DNA of 54,087 nt from DASYAE01 sp036501535 (lineage in GTDB: Bacteria; Actinomycetota; Actinomycetes; Streptomycetales; Catenulisporaceae), in contig DASYAE010000259.1 in NCBI GenBank assembly GCA_036501535.1, forward strand, positions 1 to 54,087, given 5' to 3'. Made by a program: the position numbers and the translations under genes. Position 1 is the stretch's first letter. Each line of letters opens with the position of its first letter. Under the pieces are notes generated by a model that saw only the letters and a list, made by a program, of their open reading frames with translations, had not been told where the DNA came from and did not search any database. This document shows, piece after piece, positions 7,765 through 15,944 of this stretch.

Positions 7765-8745
7765 TCAGGGTTCAACCGCTACCGGGAACACAGCCGGGCG
7801 CCCCTCGGCCAGGTCCAGTTCGATCAGGGCATTGTTCAGATGCACCGCGACCGTGGCGGCGTGTCCGGCCGCGCCCACGGCGAGCAGCGCCGGGACCGCC
7901 GCTGTCCCGGCCGCCCAGACGCCGGGGACCCCGGTGCGGCCCTCGCCGTCCACGGCCACCGCCACCCCGTCCGCCGCCGGCGCGCAGCCGAACAGGGCTG
8001 CCGCGTCGGTCTGCGGGCTCTGCTTCACCACGACGAACACGGCGGCGCGGGCGTGCAGCGCGCCGTCTTCGAGTTCGATCCCGATGAGCCGTCCGCCGCG
8101 GTGGACGACCCGGCGCACCCGGCCGGTCTCGACAGCTACGCCTGCGGCGGCGAGCCGGGAGCGCTGCGGCGCGGTCAGTTCGTCCCCGTCGGTGAAGAGC
8201 ACCACATCCCGGCTCCATCTGCTCAGCAGGACGGCGCGCTCCACGCCGCGGGCGGGCGCGCCGCGCAGGCCGAGTTGGGCCAGCGGGCGCCCGCGCACCT
8301 CCCAGCCGTGGCAGTGCGGACAGGCGACGACGTCGCGGCCCCACAACTGCTCGACGCCCGGGACGTCGGGCAGTTCGTCGCGCAGCCCGGTGGCGAGCAG
8401 GACGGCCCGCGCTGTCCAGCTCCCGCCGCGCGCGCCGCCGAGTCGCCAATGCGGCGCCGCGTCGCCGTCGGCGTCGATCCGCTCGGCGCGCACCACAGAG
8501 TCCTGCTCCCAGGCCACAGCGTGCTGATGCAGCGCGGCCCGCGCGTCGGCCAGCAGGTCGGCGGGAGAAGGATCGTGCCGGCCCAGGAAGTTGTGCACGT
8601 GGGCGGCTCGGGCGTTGCGCGGCGTGCCGCCGTCCACGACCAGGACTCTGCGACAGGCTCGGCCCAGGGTCAGCGCCGCTTGCGCGCCCGCGTAGCCGCC
8701 GCCGATCACCGCCACGTCAAAGTGCTCTGCTTCGGCTGCTGCCAT
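7765..8745 (-). CDS. Thioredoxin-reductase-like FAD/NAD(P)-dependent oxidoreductase
   Basis: The 326-aa flavoprotein begins at ATG 8745, just before the FAD-binding Rossmann motif GGGYAG (residues 15-20). The frame runs on upstream but with no domain. The CPHC pair (Cys142/Cys145) sits where low-molecular-weight thioredoxin reductases carry their redox-active cysteines. The C-terminal GVWAAGTAA motif closes the FAD domain. The NADPH-binding glycine motif is not canonical, so the electron donor is uncertain. Relatives in actinomycetes act on dithiols, as in thioredoxin reductase or holothin/gliotoxin-type disulfide formation, but no such cluster is seen here. Confidence 0.85.
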   Translation of the reverse strand: MAAAEAEHFDVAVIGGGYAGAQAALTLGRACRRVLVVDGGTPRNARAAHVHNFLGRHDPSPADLLADARAALHQHAVAWEQDSVVRAERIDADGDAAPHWRLGGARGGSWTARAVLLATGLRDELPDVPGVEQLWGRDVVACPHCHGWEVRGRPLAQLGLRGAPARGVERAVLLSRWSRDVVLFTDGDELTAPQRSRLAAAGVAVETGRVRRVVHRGGRLIGIELEDGALHARAAVFVVVKQSPQTDAAALFGCAPAADGVAVAVDGEGRTGVPGVWAAGTAAVPALLAVGAAGHAATVAVHLNNALIELDLAEGRPAVFPVAVEP

Positions 8746-8906
8746 CAGCCCACCATTCGAGATGGATCGTCTCTCGATCCGGGCTTCATCCTGGCGCGGG
8801 CCGAGGCGCGGCGTCCACCCCGTCCCGATCACTGAGACGTGCTGAGCTTGACGGCTGGCTATGCTCTCGGTATCAGGCTACGGACCTGCGGACCGCGGGA
8901 GTTGCC

Positions 8907-9539
8907 ATGGACCAGACCGACCAGCGCCCGGCGGACCCGGGCCGCGACGAGCTGCGCACCCGGCTCGATTTCCTGATCAGCCGAATCGACGCCATCTCAA
9001 AGGACTACCAGCAGAAGAACCGGGAACTGCTGCAGGCCCTGGACGCGGCGCGCTCGCGGGCGATCGTGCGCACCGTCGGCGCGGTGCTCACCGCTTCCCT
9101 CTTCGCCTGTACGTTCGGCACATGGCTGACCTTCACGTCCGACAAGCTGCCGGACAGAGATGTCGACGCCTGGGACATACCCTCGTTCACCGGCGACGGG
9201 TGGCTCACCTGGTGCCTGGGCCTCCTGGTGGTCACCGTCCTGCTGGGGATGCTGGCCGCGACGACCGTGAGTTTCGGCGGCTGCCTGGCCGCGGCGATCG
9301 GCGGCGTCGCCCTCTTCGCCGCCGAGATCGCGCTGCAACTCGACTTCGACGGGCAGATCGCCCGGGGCAACCTGCCCACGCCGTTCTCGTCCGACGCCAG
9401 CTTCTCGGACAGCACTTCGGCGCACCTCGGCTCCGGCTACCCGTTCCTGTACGTCGTCACCATCGGCTTCGTCATCTGGTCGGTCGGGGCTGTGGTGACC
9501 GCGCGCCGCGCCGCAGACCGAGCTTATTCGGGCCGGTAG
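8907..9539 (+). CDS. Hypothetical membrane protein with N-terminal coiled coil
   Basis: The 210-aa protein starts at ATG 8907 behind a GGGAG ribosome-binding site. Residues 10-50 look like a charged helix or coiled coil (RLDFLISRIDAISKDYQQKN). Hydrophobic segments follow at about 54-75, 105-128, 130-150 and 175-198. I do not recognise the family. Its last 16 bases overlap the convergent small membrane protein gene, so the two messages are antisense at their 3' ends. Confidence 0.75.
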   Translation: MDQTDQRPADPGRDELRTRLDFLISRIDAISKDYQQKNRELLQALDAARSRAIVRTVGAVLTASLFACTFGTWLTFTSDKLPDRDVDAWDIPSFTGDGWLTWCLGLLVVTVLLGMLAATTVSFGGCLAAAIGGVALFAAEIALQLDFDGQIARGNLPTPFSSDASFSDSTSAHLGSGYPFLYVVTIGFVIWSVGAVVTARRAADRAYSGR

Positions 9540-9733
9540 TCGCGTCGTCCGGTGGCGGGGTCGTACCAGACGCGCATCCTGCGGTTGGTCTCCGGGTCGA
9601 TGAACACCTCGCCGGTCGGCTGCGAGCCGGGAGTGCCGACGTCCGACTTCCGGCCGCCCCGGTATCGGTCCCAGCCGAACAGCGCGACGACGGCGCCCAC
9701 GATGACGGCGACGATGATGATGATCGAGGTCAC
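9524..9733 (-). CDS. Small single-pass membrane protein
   Basis: The 69-aa protein starts at GTG 9733. It has one N-terminal TM helix (about residues 3-21, IIIIVAVIVGAVVALFGW), then a polar tail with FIDPETNRRMRVWYDPATGRRDYRPE. That tail resembles repeated DP-x-TGRRRYR motifs of small actinobacterial membrane proteins of unknown role. It lies 9 bp after the YbjQ gene and is likely co-transcribed with it. It overlaps the 3' end of the facing gene by 16 bp. Confidence 0.7.
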   Translation of the reverse strand: MTSIIIIVAVIVGAVVALFGWDRYRGGRKSDVGTPGSQPTGEVFIDPETNRRMRVWYDPATGRRDYRPE

Positions 9734-9742
9734 GGCGATCCC

Positions 9743-10159
9743 CTACCGCTCCGTGCTCGTGCTCGTGCCCGTGTCCGCCGGCGCGTCGTCCCACTCGACG
9801 ATGCGCGCGGTCCCGTAGGCCACGATCTCGCTCATTCCGGCGCCCATCTCGGTCGAGTCGAAGCGCATCATGGTCACCGCGTTCGCCCCCATGGCCGCGG
9901 CGTTCTGGACCATGCGGTCGAGCGCCTGCCGCCGGGAGTCCTCGTTGAGCTTGACGTAGGACTTGATCTCGCCGCCGACGAGGCTCTTGAGCACCGCGGT
10001 GATGTTCCCGCCAAGGCTGCGCGAGCGCACGGTGAGCCCGAACACCTGTCCGATCGTCTTGACCACGCGCGCCTCGTCGATGTGCTCCGTCGTGGTGACG
10101 ATCATGCCGTGCAGGGCCGTGGTGACCGGCGAGCTCGGCGTTTGCGCATATGTCTGCAT
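9743..10159 (-). CDS. YbjQ/UPF0145 family protein
   Basis: The 138-aa protein fits the YbjQ (UPF0145) family: GLTVRSRSLGGNITAVLKSLVGGEI, then LNEDSRRQALDRMVQNAAAMGANAVTMMRFDSTEMG. The family is annotated as putative heavy-metal-binding and forms pentamers in solved structures, but its role is not established. The start is ATG 10159. An AT-rich inverted repeat at 10189-10218 sits directly upstream and may be its operator. The gene is followed by a small membrane protein gene in the same direction. Confidence 0.88.
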   Translation of the reverse strand: MQTYAQTPSSPVTTALHGMIVTTTEHIDEARVVKTIGQVFGLTVRSRSLGGNITAVLKSLVGGEIKSYVKLNEDSRRQALDRMVQNAAAMGANAVTMMRFDSTEMGAGMSEIVAYGTARIVEWDDAPADTGTSTSTER

Positions 10160-10188
10160 GATGAAGGCTCCTTGGCCAGCGCCCTATT

Positions 10189-10218
10189 GGCTATAAAGAT
10201 GATATCACTTTTATAGCC
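10189..10218. promoter_or_regulatory. AT-rich inverted repeat upstream of the YbjQ gene
   Basis: GGCTATAAA (10189-10197) is mirrored by TTTATAGCC (10210-10218) with a 12-bp spacer. Such AT-rich sequence stands out in this GC-rich window. It starts 30 bp before the YbjQ start codon and could be a repressor operator overlapping its promoter. Confidence 0.55.
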
Positions 10219-10291
10219 CTCGGAGAGAGTGGAAGCAAGTCGCCCGCCGTCGCGGGCCGCTACGCTTTGGCGCCGGACGAATGGAGGCACG

Positions 10292-10738
10292 ATGATCGAA
10301 CGCGTACGCGCGGTCCTGCTCACACCATCAGGCGGATTGTTGCTGATCAGACGCACATGGCCGGGCGGGACGGCCTACTGGGTGTTCCCCGGCGGCCACG
10401 TGGAACCCGACGACCCGAGCCTGCGCGCGGCCCTGATCCGCGAGGTGCGCGAGGAGACCGGCAGCGAGCCGAACATCAGGGGTCTGCTTCATATGCTCGC
10501 GGAGGAGCACCAGCGCCAACACTTCTACCTGGCCGACATCCGGTCCTGGTCCGAGGCCGACCGCACCGGCCCGGAGTTCGACGACCCGGACCGCGGAGAG
10601 TACAGCCTCGAGGAGATCCCGCTGACCCGCGAAGCACTCGACGCCCGCCGGATCATGCCGCCCGAGATCGCCGACCTGCTGCGCGACGCGGTGGCCGCGC
10701 AGACCGACCTGGCCGCCATCGCCGACCCGGCCGGGTGA
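10292..10738 (+). CDS. Nudix hydrolase
   Basis: The 148-aa protein has a Nudix box around residues 34-57 (GGHVEPDD followed by REVREETG). The catalytic REVREE core is intact, while the first acidic position is Asp rather than Glu and the loop appears one residue longer. It should hydrolyse a nucleoside diphosphate linked to another group; the substrate cannot be read from sequence. ATG 10292 is supported by GGAGG at 10283-10287. It stands alone, divergent from the YbjQ gene. Confidence 0.88.
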   Translation: MIERVRAVLLTPSGGLLLIRRTWPGGTAYWVFPGGHVEPDDPSLRAALIREVREETGSEPNIRGLLHMLAEEHQRQHFYLADIRSWSEADRTGPEFDDPDRGEYSLEEIPLTREALDARRIMPPEIADLLRDAVAAQTDLAAIADPAG

Positions 10739-10930
10739 TTCGTCCGTCCGCCCCCGATTCCCGCCCCTGATCTCAACGCCACGGCCCCGGATCAGCCGAG
10801 CCGGGCCGCCAGGTCGTCGAGTTCGATAGGCACCGCACGTGATACATAAGGGCTGGTAGAGACGGCAAATCCAACGCCGGTGCCGACGATTCGCGACAGA
10901 CCGAATCAATTCACACCTAGCGTGTCGTCC

Positions 10931-12184
10931 ATGGCTACTTCCTCGGATACCAAAGGCCTCCGAAGGGTGTTCATCTGGAGCGGCGTCGCGCTTTTCGTGC
11001 TGATCGTCGGCACGAACCTCCCCTCTCCGCTGTACGCGGTCTACGCGCAGCGGTTCGGGTTCGGCCCGATGGTCCTGACGCTGATCTTCGCCACCTATGC
11101 CGGCACGCAGCTGCCGGCGCTGCTGCTGGCCGGCTCCGCGGCCGACGCGTGGGGATACCGCCGCGTGCTGCTGCCGGGGCTGGGCCTCGCGCTCGCCGGG
11201 GCGCTGGTGTTCCGGTACGCCGACGGCACCGGCTGGCTGTTCCTGGCCAGGGCCCTGCAGGGTGCGGCGGTCGGCGCCAGCTCGGGAGCCCTGACCGCGG
11301 CGCTGGTCCGGACCGAGCCGACCGGCGACCACCGCCGGGCCTCGCTGGTGGCGTCGCTGGCGGCCACCGGCGGGGGCGGGCTCGGGCCGGTGATCGCCGG
11401 AGCGTGCGCCGCTTGGCTCCCGGCACCGACGCAGACCGCTTATCTGATCGAGTCCGTCGCCCTGATCGCCGCTGCGGCCGGATTGCTGATGGTCCCGGCG
11501 TCATTCGGCCGCACCGGCGTGGCATGGCGGGTCTCGCTGCCTCGCATACCGGCCTCGATATGCCGGCCGTTCGCCAAAGCCTGCGCGGTGACCTTCGTCG
11601 GGTGGGCGGTCGTCGCTGTGTTCCTGTCGATAGTGCCGTCTTATGTTCGAACACTGACTGGCAATCACAACCTCGCGCTCGCCGGCGTGTCGTCCGGGCT
11701 GGTCCTGGTCGTGGCTGCGGGCGCCCAGCTGCCCGCGTCCCGCGTCGACACGGCGCGACTGCAGCGAGTGGGCCTGGTGGGCCTGGCCGCCGGACTGGGC
11801 GTCCTGCTCATCGCCGGGGCCGCCCGGCAGCTGTCGCTGGTCATCGCTTCCGCCGTGATCGCGGGCATCGGCCAGGGGCTGGCGTACATGGGGGCCGTCC
11901 GGCACGCGAACCGGCTCGCGCCGCGGCAGAACCAGGCCGCCGTCATCTCCGCGTTCTACATCGCCACCTACCTCGGCGTCGGCGTGCCCGTGATCGGCGT
12001 CGGGCTGCTGGCCACCGTGACAAGCACAACCACCGCCGTGGACGTCTTCGCTGTCATAGCGCTGATCGGCAGCCTCTGCGTCGCGGCCATGCGCCTCGGC
12101 GAGGTGGAGGTGGAGCTGACGGAGCCTGCGCAGGTCGCGGACAGCTCCTCTGCTCTGGTCGCCAGCGGCGGACCGCCGAGATGA
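10931..12184 (+). CDS. MFS transporter
   Basis: The 417-aa integral membrane protein has about twelve hydrophobic segments. The loop after TM2 reads GSAADAWGYRRVLLPG, matching the MFS motif A (GxxxDxxGxR/K). TM4 carries RALQGAAVGASSGALTAAL, like the drug-exporter subgroup. ATG 10931 is preferred over a GTG at 10880, because TM1 begins about 15 residues after it. It probably exports a small molecule or sugar; no neighbour indicates which. The upstream 10739-10930 stretch holds no gene. Confidence 0.85.
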   Translation: MATSSDTKGLRRVFIWSGVALFVLIVGTNLPSPLYAVYAQRFGFGPMVLTLIFATYAGTQLPALLLAGSAADAWGYRRVLLPGLGLALAGALVFRYADGTGWLFLARALQGAAVGASSGALTAALVRTEPTGDHRRASLVASLAATGGGGLGPVIAGACAAWLPAPTQTAYLIESVALIAAAAGLLMVPASFGRTGVAWRVSLPRIPASICRPFAKACAVTFVGWAVVAVFLSIVPSYVRTLTGNHNLALAGVSSGLVLVVAAGAQLPASRVDTARLQRVGLVGLAAGLGVLLIAGAARQLSLVIASAVIAGIGQGLAYMGAVRHANRLAPRQNQAAVISAFYIATYLGVGVPVIGVGLLATVTSTTTAVDVFAVIALIGSLCVAAMRLGEVEVELTEPAQVADSSSALVASGGPPR

Positions 12185-12243
12185 ACGCGGGGCCGCGGCA
12201 GACGCTTCGGCCTGTCGCGGCCCGTCCCCCGATCAGTCGCCGA

Positions 12244-12729
12244 TCACTCGTGGAACGCGGCGAACATGCCGGGCTCGTACGAGCCGCCCTTCTGGCGCAC
12301 GATCACGGACATCCGGTTGGCCGCGTTGATCAGGGCGACCACGCAGACCAGCGCGGCGACCTGGTCGTCGTCGTAGTGCTTTCGCACCTGGTCCCACGTC
12401 TCGTCGGACACGCCCTGGTGTGCGTCGGCGAGCCGGGTGCCCTCCTCGGCGAGCGCCAGCGCGGCCTGCTCGGCCTCGGTGAACACGGTGGACTCGCGCC
12501 AGGTGGCGACCAGGTTGATCCGGACCGCGCTCTCGCCGGCGGCGGCCAGCTCCTTGGTGTGCATGTCGGCGCACCAGCCGCAGCCGTTGATCTGGCTGGC
12601 CCGCAGCGACACCAGCTCCTGGACGGTCTGCGGCAGCGACGACTGGTTGATCACCATGGCGGTGTTGGCGAACCGCTTGGCGAACTTCGCGGCGAGCTCG
12701 TTCTCGAACATGTTGAAACGGGCGTCCAT
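12244..12729 (-). CDS. AhpD-type carboxymuconolactone decarboxylase family protein
   Basis: The 161-aa protein carries the AhpD core motif CGWCADMHTKEL, with the redox CxxC and downstream His of alkylhydroperoxidase AhpD. ATG 12729 begins the conserved region; the upstream frame is not used. It is divergent from an ECF41 sigma factor gene. Carboxymuconolactone decarboxylases are one of the three enzyme types (COE) linked to ECF41 factors and are known targets. A matching promoter is visible at 12780-12806. It probably acts in peroxide or electrophile metabolism. Confidence 0.9.
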   Translation of the reverse strand: MDARFNMFENELAAKFAKRFANTAMVINQSSLPQTVQELVSLRASQINGCGWCADMHTKELAAAGESAVRINLVATWRESTVFTEAEQAALALAEEGTRLADAHQGVSDETWDQVRKHYDDDQVAALVCVVALINAANRMSVIVRQKGGSYEPGMFAAFHE

Positions 12730-12779
12730 GGCCTCGTCCTCACTCGACTTCGTGGTTCTGTTGTTCTTTCCGAACACGA

Positions 12780-12806
12780 GACGCCGGCGTGCCGCGCCCT
12801 GTGACG
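12780..12806 (-). promoter_or_regulatory. ECF41-type promoter for the AhpD-family gene
   Basis: Reading the minus strand, CGTCACA (12806-12800) is followed after 16 nt by CGTC (12783-12780). This differs by one base from the plus-strand site at 12841-12867 and agrees with the ECF41 consensus (TGTCACA and CGTC) as I know it. It lies about 50 bp ahead of the ATG at 12729. Confidence 0.75.
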
Positions 12807-12840
12807 GCACGGCGATGTGACGAGCGCCACCGGCCACGGA

Positions 12841-12867
12841 TGTCACACAGCGGTAGGCACCGGCGTC
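12841..12867 (+). promoter_or_regulatory. ECF41-type promoter, autoregulatory
   Basis: TGTCACA (12841-12847) and CGTC (12864-12867) are separated by 16 nt, upstream of the sigma factor gene (ATG 12920). The elements match the ECF41 consensus, suggesting positive autoregulation. Confidence 0.75.
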
Positions 12868-12919
12868 GTGTGCGGGAGACAGTCGAAATAGCGACACGGC
12901 GACCGTGCGAGAGGCGACG

Positions 12920-13837
12920 ATGAGCGGGCGAGCTGGCGAGCACGCAGATGACGGGCACAGCGACCCGGCCACCGACGCCTTCGTCACCCACCGAAACCTG
13001 CTGTTCACGGTCGCCTACGAGATGCTCGGCTCGGCCGCCGACGCGGAGGACGTCCTGCAGGAGACCTGGCTGCGGTGGGCGGGCGTCGATCTGGACACCG
13101 TGCGGGACGAGCGCGCGTACCTGGTCCGGATCACCACGCGCCAGGCCCTGACCAGGTTGCGCACGCTGGGCCGCCGGCGCGAGTCCTACGTCGGCACCTG
13201 GCTGCCCGAGCCGCTGCTGACCACGCCCGACGTGGCCGAGGACGTCGAGCTGGCGGAAAGCGTCTCGATGGCGATGATGCTGGTGCTCGAGACGCTCGCG
13301 CCGACCGAGCGGGCGGTGTTCGTGCTGCGCGACGTGTTCGGCCTCGAATACGACGAGATCGCGCAGGCCGTCGAGAAGAGCCCGGCCGCGATCCGCCAGA
13401 TCGCGCACCGCGCGCGGACGCACGTCGCGGCGCGGCGTCCGCGCGGCGTCGTCTCCCAGTCCGAGACCCGCGACGCGCTCGCGGCGTTCCAGCGGGCGAT
13501 CGAGACGGGCGACCTGCAGTGCCTGGTCGACGTTCTCGCGCCGGACGTCGTCTGCCTCGGCGACGGCGGCGGCATCAAGCAGGCCGTGCTGAACCCAATC
13601 GTGGGGGCCGACAAGGTGGGGCGCCTGCTGCTCGGCGGCCTGCGCAGGCTGACCGTCGAGGTGTCGGTGCAGCCGGCACAGGTCAACGGCTACCCGGCGC
13701 TGATCATCCGGCTCGACGGCGAGCTCGACACCGTCACGGCCCTGCGTATCGACGACGGCATGGTCACCGGGATCTACGCCGTGCGCAATCCCGAGAAGCT
13801 GTCGCACATGCAGCGGGTAAATACGCTGCGTCGCTGA
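12920..13837 (+). CDS. ECF41-type RNA polymerase sigma factor (SigJ-like) with SnoaL-like C-terminal domain
   Basis: The 305-aa protein has region 2 (about residues 20-85, EDVLQETWLRW), region 4 (about 115-180, LDVFGLEYDEIAQAV) and a C-terminal SnoaL-like domain (about 185-305). Three marks of ECF41 are visible: WLPEPLL between the sigma regions, DGGG near residue 215, and NPEKL near 290. The fused C-terminal domain replaces a separate anti-sigma factor in this group. ATG 12920 has GAGAGG just upstream. Matching promoters precede both this gene and the divergent AhpD-family gene. Confidence 0.92.
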   Translation: MSGRAGEHADDGHSDPATDAFVTHRNLLFTVAYEMLGSAADAEDVLQETWLRWAGVDLDTVRDERAYLVRITTRQALTRLRTLGRRRESYVGTWLPEPLLTTPDVAEDVELAESVSMAMMLVLETLAPTERAVFVLRDVFGLEYDEIAQAVEKSPAAIRQIAHRARTHVAARRPRGVVSQSETRDALAAFQRAIETGDLQCLVDVLAPDVVCLGDGGGIKQAVLNPIVGADKVGRLLLGGLRRLTVEVSVQPAQVNGYPALIIRLDGELDTVTALRIDDGMVTGIYAVRNPEKLSHMQRVNTLRR

Positions 13838-13846
13838 GACGAGACG

Positions 13847-15562
13847 TCAGATGTCGTCGTAGCAGACGGTGAAGGCCAGCGAGGAGAAGTTGGGCGGCTC
13901 GTACGAGAACCAGCCGTTGCTGCCGGAGCAGTAGGACGAGTCCGCGTACGAGGTCGTATACCCGGTGATCTGCACATTGGCATCGGAACACGAGCTCACG
14001 GTGGCGAACTGCATGGAGCCCCCCGAGCCGGTCGCGGAGTAGCAGTCGCCCGCAACCGCGTAGCCGACCGGGCTCGGATAGTTGAACTGCAGGCAGAGCA
14101 GCACGTCGGCGGAGGAGTCGGTCTCGGTCCAGTACTCGTCCCAGCCGCCGTCGATCGCGGCGCAGTTGCCGGTGTCGGTCGTCCCGGTGAACCGGGCCTT
14201 GACGGTGAAGATCCCGGTTTGGCAGGCCTCGATCGACCAGGTCGAGCTACCGCTGGCGCCGTACACGCAGTCGCCGACCGACGCGTAGTAGGCGTCGCTG
14301 GTGTCGATTGCCTCGGGTGTGGTGGGGGCGGCTGTCGGGGTGGGCGGGATGGTCACGGTCGGCGTCGGCGTCGGGGGCACGGGGTTCGTCGGCTGGACGG
14401 ACGGTCGGAATGTCGGGAGGCCGAGCGGCCGCGTATCGGGCCAGGCTCCGTCTGAGGCAGCGAAGAGCGTGAGGGCGGTGAGCGCCGCGAAGAGTGTTAG
14501 TGCGCTGGCGGCGATCCAGATGGTGAACGCAGTGCTCCTGCGCCCTGGTGCGGTTCTGGTCTGATAGGCGGCGGACGCCGGAGCGAAGGGCGGTGGGTAC
14601 GGCTGTGCACCGAAGGGCATTGATGTGCCGTAGGGCGCCGAGACTGTGGGCGCAGCGAAATACCCCTGACTGCCTGCTGCGATACCTGGCACTGCTACCA
14701 CGACTGTCGGTGTCTCAGTCGGCAGAGTTCCCGCCGTGTCGGGGCCGGGGCCTGGGCCTGGGCCGGGCCCGGGGCCGGCAATCGTGGCGTCAAGGCGCTG
14801 CAACAGGTCCGCGGCGGTCGGCCGGTCCGCGCTCTGCTCGGCCAGGCAGGACGCGGCGATCTCCGCGATCAGAGAGTCGGAGCCCGAGTCGGATTCCGTT
14901 ACGGGCGCGGCGAAGCGGAGCACGGCGCCGAGCGCTCGGACGTCGTCCGCCTCGGTCGGGGCGTTGCCGGACGGTCGTCGTGCGCGAGTGAGTTCGAGGT
15001 CGGTCAACCGGGGTCCGCGCGGGGTGACCAGGATGCCGCGGGGCGTCAGGCCGCCGTGCACCAGACCGGCCCCGTGCAGGTCGGCCAGCGCTTCGGCCAG
15101 TCCGCGGGCCAGTGCCTGCGCGGCATCCCGCGACAGGGGGCCGTCTTCCTCGACCAGGTGCGCGAGCGAGGGGGCATCGAGGTATTCGGCCGCCAGCCAC
15201 GGCGCATCCGCATCCAGGTCGGCGTCGATGATGGGCACGGTGGACGGCCTGGCGGCGTAACGCGGGTCTGCCAGTTCGCCGCGCAGGCGGTCGCGCAGGT
15301 CCGGATCGGCGGCCAGGCTGCTTACCAGCACCCTGACGGCGACCAGGGTCCCGTCACCCGACCGGCCCAGGTAAACCGGTCCGTCGTCGTCCTGGCCGTC
15401 ATCGTCGCCGTCGGCTGCCGAAAGCCGGCTCAGGATCCGGTACGGACCGATCTCGGCCGGCACCCGGTCGGTGTCTTCCGGCTCCGGTGCCGGATTCAGG
15501 TCGTCCACCGCGCCCTCCCCTCCGGCGCGCTCGCCCTGCGGAGTCGGTGTCAGGCGGCTCAT
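13847..15562 (-). CDS. Receptor-type pseudokinase with extracellular LppU-like Cys domains
   Basis: The 571-aa protein has a cytoplasmic Ser/Thr-kinase fold (about residues 38-265) and a Pro/Gly-rich juxtamembrane linker. One TM helix (FTIWIAASALTLFAALTALTLFAA) is followed by a Pro/Thr stalk. Two extracellular repeats, each starting like VGDC, resemble LppU/SCO3897-type domains. Every key catalytic position is changed. The VAIK lysine is Arg77, HRD is HGG (169-171), the catalytic-loop Asn is lost, and DFG is DLE (188-190). It is therefore probably a non-phosphorylating sensor or scaffold. It is divergent from the PrsW/RHS operon and converges with the ECF41 gene 9 bp away. Confidence 0.85.
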   Translation of the reverse strand: MSRLTPTPQGERAGGEGAVDDLNPAPEPEDTDRVPAEIGPYRILSRLSAADGDDDGQDDDGPVYLGRSGDGTLVAVRVLVSSLAADPDLRDRLRGELADPRYAARPSTVPIIDADLDADAPWLAAEYLDAPSLAHLVEEDGPLSRDAAQALARGLAEALADLHGAGLVHGGLTPRGILVTPRGPRLTDLELTRARRPSGNAPTEADDVRALGAVLRFAAPVTESDSGSDSLIAEIAASCLAEQSADRPTAADLLQRLDATIAGPGPGPGPGPGPDTAGTLPTETPTVVVAVPGIAAGSQGYFAAPTVSAPYGTSMPFGAQPYPPPFAPASAAYQTRTAPGRRSTAFTIWIAASALTLFAALTALTLFAASDGAWPDTRPLGLPTFRPSVQPTNPVPPTPTPTVTIPPTPTAAPTTPEAIDTSDAYYASVGDCVYGASGSSTWSIEACQTGIFTVKARFTGTTDTGNCAAIDGGWDEYWTETDSSADVLLCLQFNYPSPVGYAVAGDCYSATGSGGSMQFATVSSCSDANVQITGYTTSYADSSYCSGSNGWFSYEPPNFSSLAFTVCYDDI

Positions 15563-15719
15563 GGCAGCCAGTTTTCCCCACGCCGCGCGGCGGCCGATTC
15601 AATCCTGATGAAATGTCGATGATCGGGCCCTGTTTCCCGGCGCAGGCCGCTACTTCGGCCCGGACCTGCTCGCTAGCCTCGTCGCAGGCGGTCGGTTCCA
15701 CGACAGGAGTCAGTGCGCT

Positions 15720-15944
15720 ATGGCCATCGCGTCGCCGGGCCCGCGGCGGGAGCCGCCGGGCTACCAGCAGGCCCCTCATCTGTTGATCATCGTGGTGTGC
15801 GGGCTGGGCGCCGTGCTCCTGGCGCTGATCGCCGGGATCGTGGACTTCACGCTCGGGCAGAATCCGAGCCCGACCGGGCAGACCGTGGGACCGACGTCGG
15901 TCGTCGCACACGACGCCTCCCCGTCCGCGGTGGGGCGGCCATGA
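15720..15944 (+). CDS. Small single-pass membrane protein, first gene of the PrsW-RHS operon
   Basis: The 74-aa protein has a short Pro-rich N-terminus and one TM helix (about residues 20-43, HLLIIVVCGLGAVLLALIAGIVDF), then a polar tail. Its stop overlaps the PrsW start as ATGA (15941-15944), so the two are translationally coupled. I recognise no family. It may assist or regulate the protease. Confidence 0.7.
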   Translation: MAIASPGPRREPPGYQQAPHLLIIVVCGLGAVLLALIAGIVDFTLGQNPSPTGQTVGPTSVVAHDASPSAVGRP

